This document shows, piece by piece, positions 1 through 6,000 of a stretch of DNA of 8,596 nt (positions are counted from its first letter, which is position 1; every line of letters starts with the position of its first letter). The position numbers and the translations under genes are program-made. The stretch lies in assembly GCA_947629605.1 (NCBI GenBank), contig CANREK010000187.1:1-8596 (forward strand). The letters are read 5' to 3'. This DNA is from an uncultured Clostridia bacterium. GTDB lineage: Bacteria; Bacillota; Clostridia; Christensenellales; Borkfalkiaceae. Under the pieces are notes generated by a model. That model was not told the origin of the DNA, did not search any database, and saw only the letters and a program-made list of their open reading frames with translations.

Positions 1-3000
1 CCCGTGATGGTGCCCATAAGTTTGCCCTTAAAGGCCTTATCCGCACCGAGCGGGGCGATCTCACCGAGGTCAAATTTGCCCTTTGCTACGGTGACGGTCA
101 CGCCTTCGTAGGTGTTGCCGTTTTCGACTTGGCCGCGGAAGTGTTCGAGACCTTCTTTGGAACCGACCGCGACATCGGTCTTTGCTACGTTCCCCGTCCA
201 AGTGACGACCGTGACATAGTCCGCCTTGGCAACATTGGCAGAGAGAAGCGTGAGCTTGGAGGTCTCTGCGATCGTGACGCTCGCACCGTCGGGAACCGTG
301 CCGACCATGCCGTTGTACTTGTTATCCTCGGAGATTTCGAGGTGGCCTTCGTAGTCAACATCGATACTCACCGTACCGCCTGACACATAGCCGACCGCTG
401 CGCCGAGGTCATCGAGCATGCCGGACTTGGTATCGTTCAAAGCAACGCTCATCGCCGTGAGCTTCGCTACGATCGCTCCGTCGCCTTCGAAGAGACCAAA
501 GACGCCGCCGACGTCGTCGGTGCCCGCGACCGTGACGCCACTCACTGTGACATTGTAGGTCGTGGTTTCGCCCTCCGCCATGCTGAGTGTGACGTCCTTC
601 GCATACCCTGCGACTGCGCCGACATAGTAGTGCGCACTGACTGTGGAGACAGCGTCGGCACCTTCTGCCTTCGTAATGGTGATATTGGTGAGCGTCGTTC
701 CGTCGACCGCGCCCGCAAGGATACCCACATAGTCGGCCTTGTCGGAATTTTCGCCCATAAGGTTGATGTTCGCACCGACGAGCGTGAGGTTCTCGATCGT
801 GCCGCCGACCACATAGCCGAAGAGGCCGTAGCCAAAGGTGCTGTCGGTTGCAAGTGCATTGATCGTGAGACCCGTGATCTTCTTGTTGCCGCCGTTGAAG
901 GTGCCCTTGAAGGCGATGCTGTGCTCAGGATCGATCGCGTTGCCTTCGCCCTTGTAGATCCTGCCGATCGGCGTCCAAGCGTCGCCCGTGAGGTCGATGT
1001 CGATGGTGAGTTCAACGGTCTTCTCGTCGCTGAAATCGATGCCGCCGTTGACAACGGTTGCCAAGTAGTTGAGACCTGCTTCGCTCTTGATGACGAACGC
1101 ATTGGTGCTGTCGGGAACGGTATCGGCTTTGACGTCGCCATTCTCGTCCCAAACGAACTTAGCGTCGTAATCGCCGCACTTCACAGTGACAGAGCTGTCT
1201 TTGACCGCGACGTCCTCGGTCGCTTCGGTCGCAAGGCCATAGTAAGCCTTGCCTGCGCCGCTGTCGTAGATCGTGACGTTGACACCCGTGACCACAGCAT
1301 TGTCGAGCTTGCTTGCAAGCGCAAGGCCGTCGAGGGTGAGATTCTTGACTTCCGCGTTCGTGACATCTTCGCCGTCGACCGTGCCGGAAACTTCGCCGAA
1401 GAGCGTGTTGTAACCCGTTTCCGCCTTTGCCTCGATCGTGAAGCCGTTGCCGTCGAAGGTGCCCTTGAAGGCGCCTGTGGGTGCGGTCCAAGCGTCGTTG
1501 AGCGTGATGTCGCCAAGGAGATAGACCGTTTCGCCCGCGAAGTCTTTCTCTGCGAGGAGCGAGGCGAATACTTTGAGACCTGCCGCATCCTCGATGAAGT
1601 ATGCTTTGCTCAAAGTGTTGCCCGTGCCGTCTGCATGTGCGCCGTAGTAGAAGCCCTTGTTCGCATCGGTGTTCGCAACGACATCCGTGAGCATGACTTT
1701 GGAGTTCGTGAACGTGACACCCGTGCCTTCGAGCATGACCACATTGGCATTGGTGCCTTCGCTCTTGTTGAGCGTGCCGACGAACGTGAAGTTGTCGACT
1801 GTAAGCGTGCCGGTCCCGCTGAACGCTGCGAGTGCGGCAACCGTGGAACCGCCCGTCACGGTGACATTGTTGAGCGTGATATCGCTGACGGTGGTTGTTG
1901 TAGCCACATCGATCGTGCCGAAGAGGCCGCCCGCCGCGCCGAGAGCGCAGCTTACGGTTGCGCCGTTGACGGCGATGTTTTCGACCGTAGCGCCCGCGAG
2001 AGAACCTGCGAGGACACCGCTTGCTCCTGCGCCCGCTGCATTGTCGGTGGATTCAACCGACGCATTCTCGATGACGAGATCCTTGACCGACGTCTTTGCA
2101 CCGACGAGCGTATCGAAGATACCGACATTGCCCGTTCCGCTGATCTTGGTGCCTTCGGCGAAGGTGATCGTGCGGTTGTTGCCCTTGAACGTACCCGCAA
2201 AGCCCTTGATGGGAAGCGCTTTGGCTTCGTCCGCCGTGAGTTCGAGGTCAACTTCGAGGGAAACGATGGCATCCTCAAAGTGTGCTTTGTAATCGGCATC
2301 CGATGTACCTGCGGTAACAAGTTCCGCAAAGTGCTTGAAGCCCGCAACATCCGTGATGTGCCATACGCCGTTGTCGTAGATCAAACCGACGTTCTTATCC
2401 TTGACGAAGTAGTTGATGACGACGTCGCCGCGCTCGTTGGTTGCGTCGATCGTGGTCGTTGTCGTGAACCTGCCGACCAGCCAATCCGCGTGCTGAGGCT
2501 TGTTCGAGGAATCGACATACTTGTAGTCGTCGACTTCGGGATATCCGCCGTAGAACTCTTCGCTGCCCTTCTTGACTGCCATACGAAGGAGCTGGCTGAC
2601 GGTGATGGTCGTCTTGTCGACCTTGTTGTTCGTGTAAGTGCTTGCGGTAGGCGCATTGTCGGTACCGACGAGGCCGCCGACGTCGCGATATGCCGTGAGT
2701 GTTGCGTTGAGAACGGTGTTATGATCGAACTTGTGCGTCGTTTTCGACTTGCCGACATAACCCACGATGCCGCCGAGATCGTCGCCGTTGTCGAACTTCT
2801 TCTCGGTATTGGTATCGATGAGGACATCCGGGATCGCCTCTGCGACGAGGCCGTCGACCGTGGAGTTCGTGATCGAGCCGTCGGTCCAACCGGTGATACC
2901 GCCGACGAAGTGGTGCGCTCTGACACCGGAATTCTTGACGGTGACGTGATCGATCGTGCCCGTGCCGTTGAACCTACCGACGAGAGCGCCCGCATAATAC

Positions 3001-6000
3001 TTGGCGGTAATGGTTGCGCCGTCGATCTCGATGTAGTTGATGCTTGCGCCGTCGGTGTAGCCGAAGAGACCTGCGTAATCGCTGCTGTCTTTGCAGAGAC
3101 CGTTTTCGTCGTGTTCTTTGTGGAGCTTGACGGTAAGACCCGTGATCCTGTGCGCCAACTTCGGCTTGTTGCCCTCTTTGTCTGCTTCGCCGTCGTAAAC
3201 GCCCGTGAAGGTGCCCTTGAAGGGATTCTTCGTGGAGCCGATCGGCGTCCATTCGCCGTTGTCGATCGTGGAGAGATCGAGGTCTGCCATGACGTGGACC
3301 GTTTCGCCCTCGTAGGTCGTACCTGCGCTGACCTGGCTGCGGAAGTAGACGAGACCCGTCTCGTTGAGAACTTGATACTCGTTCTTGGGTTGGTTGGCCT
3401 CTGTGCCCCACGTCGTGACTTGCTTGAAGCCATCGGAAGGAATGAGAGCGATGTCGGAATTCGTGATCTCGACATTTTCCGTCGTCGTGGTAGCTCCGCC
3501 CACAAGACCGTAGTTCGCATACGCGCTGTCCATGTTCGTGAATTCGGTCGCTGCCGTGCGGACAAGTTTGCCTTCGAAGTGAGCGCCGTCGACCTTAGCC
3601 GTGGGTGCAGGCACTTCGGCCGAGCCGACGATGCCGCCGATCTTGTATTGCGTTTCCGCCGTGACAGCCGTAGCCGTAACGGTGACGTTGCTCCAAACGT
3701 TGACCTTGTCGGTGTCCTTGGCGTTGCTGCCGATCGTGACGGCGCCGGAGACCTTGCCGACCACGCCGCCGACTGCGGCAACTGCCGTGATCGTGTTGTT
3801 CTTTGCATCGCCTTCGGCTACGACTTTCGTGCCGACGTTGATGCCCAAGAGCGTGCCGTCCTTCATCTCGCCGACCACGCCGCCGACGTTTTCGCCCGTC
3901 GACGTGAGGGCGATGTCGTTGACCTCGACATTGGAGACCGTGCCATTTTCCATGGTACCCACAAGGGCGCCCGCGGTGCCGAGCTTACCGTCGAACTTGA
4001 CCGCGCCGACGGTGAGGTTGTCGAGCGTGCCGCTCTTCAAGAGACCGACTGCGGTGCCGAGCGAGCTGTCTGCCGATTCCTTCTTAGTGAAGTCGACGAC
4101 AAAGTTCTGGAAGTCGAGATTCTTGACGCCGCCCTTTTCGCCGCCTTCGACAACGCCGAAGAAGCCGACGTTGGCATCGCTTGCCGAGAAGAGCACACCC
4201 TTCGCGTCGACGGTCCACTTTGCGCCGTCGGTGCTGCCGTAGACGGTGCCGTCGAACATGCCCTTGAACGGGTGATCCGCCGTGCCGATCGGCGACCAAG
4301 TATACGTCTTATTGCCCTCTTCGCCCGCTTCCACCGCAAAGGCTTTGAGGTTGAGCGTGGTTCCGCCGAGTTCCGCGGAGAGATCCTTGGAGAGTTTGAG
4401 CGTGTAGCCGTCGAAGTCGTTGCCGTTTTCCGTTGCATTGACGAGCTTCATGAAGTTCTTGAAGCCGACGGAGCTGTAAATGTAGTAGGTGTTTGCGTCG
4501 TTGTTGCGCAGGTCGGAAAGGTTGTTGCCGATGCCCTCGGTGAGAAGGACATGGACATCTTCCTGTGCGCCGTCTTTGACGTAGCCATTGAGCGCTTGCG
4601 CAAGGCCGCTGTTCGAGCCGAAGATGAAGTTGCCCTTCGTGATCTTGCTGTTCGTCGGATCGAACTTGCCGTTCTCATCGAGCACGACGCCGTTGACGCC
4701 GTAGCCGACATAATCGAAGGTGGTATTGAGGAGACTGCGGTTGACAAAGTCGTAGTCGACCGTAACAGTCTTGCCGTTTAACGTGACGGTATTGTCGTCG
4801 GTGATGTAGACTCTGCCGTAGACAGGGTAGATGCGTTCATTCGCTTCGTCGACGGCTGTATTCAGATGGTTATGGACTTCGACAAAGGTGATCTTGTCAG
4901 CCTTGACGTCCTCTTCGGCCGTGACGATCTGCGTGTTGCCCTTGAACCAAACGTTGTAGGTGATATCGGATGTCACCGCGATCGGAGCGAGGTCGACTGC
5001 TTCGAGAAGTTTGGTGTCCGCACCGTACACTTGATAGAAGGTGTTATTGGAGATCGTGACATCGCTGGAAGCGAAAGGCTTGAAGCCGAGCGTCTTGATG
5101 ACTGCCGACGTGTAAGGCTTGCCCTTGACCGTTTCGCCCTCTGCATCCTCGCTGTCTGCGGAGCCGAAGGTGTTGCCGGTGATCGTGGTGCCGTTTGCAA
5201 AGCCGACCCATGTGAAGATCGCAAGGCTGTCGGGATCCGCGTCGGCCTGACCGGAGATAATGGTGTTGTTTGTGATGGTGAAGAGCGTATTCACGCTGCC
5301 GTCTGCGTTGTTCTGCGCACTGCCGACGATGAACGCCGCGTGTTTCGCTTCCTTGGCAGCGTTCGCCGAATCGGTATACAACGACGGGTTAACATCTGCA
5401 TAGCAACCCGTCACGGTGAGAGCATCCACCGCGCCGTCGTACGCATCGCCGACGTAGATGTAGCTGTCGCCCGAGAACTTGATGCTGTCGAACGTGTACT
5501 TCGCAGTTGCGCCCTCGAAGCCGCCGAGGATGAAGTGCTCGTTCTCGATTTGGGCATTGTTGCCCGTGAAGGTTGCCACAACGTTCTGATCCTTGTCGAT
5601 CTTCGCCGTGAACGTGAGCGTGTTGGCGCCGTCAACGGGATAGAGTTCCACTGTAAGGTCGGTGCTCGTGATGGTTGCGGTGCCCGTGCCGATGAGGCCG
5701 AACGGCGCCGCGGCAAGTTTGCTTGCCGTAAGGGTGACGCCTGTGCCATCCGGGACATAAGCGGTGACTACAACATTTTCGACCTTGGCATCCGTCGCCT
5801 TGGTTGCGATCGAAGCCGTTCCGTTGAGCGCTTGCCCGTCGAGAACGAGATTCTGAACGGTACCTTCCAAGTTGGCAAACAATGCATCTGTAAGGCCCGA
5901 AATGCTATAATTCTTGGTCGATTCAACATGCTCGCCTGTGAACGTGCCCTCGAAGGCATAAGTTTCATTGCCGATCGGCATCCACGTCGCATCGTCATCC

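Noticed and set aside
129..383. 84-codon plus-strand open frame with a TTG start
   Set aside because: Same mirrored register as the long antisense frame. Its stop is a sense TCA serine codon in GYVSGGTVSID. It has no independent coding signature.
1657..2292. Plus-strand Val/Ser/Pro/Thr-rich frame, with similar ones at 3601-4242 and 5968-6204
   Set aside because: Shadow frames in a third register opposite the modules. Their apparent hydrophobicity comes from the codon structure of the opposite strand, not from a real membrane protein.
2381..3808. 475-codon minus-strand open frame, and smaller frames in the same phase (for example 7589-8344, 542-1141, 4037-4438)
   Set aside because: They are +1-shifted shadows of the giant gene. 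Their products are Ser/Arg/Thr-rich low-complexity sequence, and they overlap the modular frame completely.
630..4781. 1,383-codon plus-strand open frame
   Set aside because: It is the exact antisense of the real gene in the same codon register. Its translation is Asp/Arg/Val/Ala-rich with no domain or repeat logic, while the minus strand encodes ordered GLUG modules. It is open only because the sense gene avoids TTA, CTA and TCA; its stop at 4779-4781 is a sense TTA leucine codon inside a TVTLNGKTV strand.
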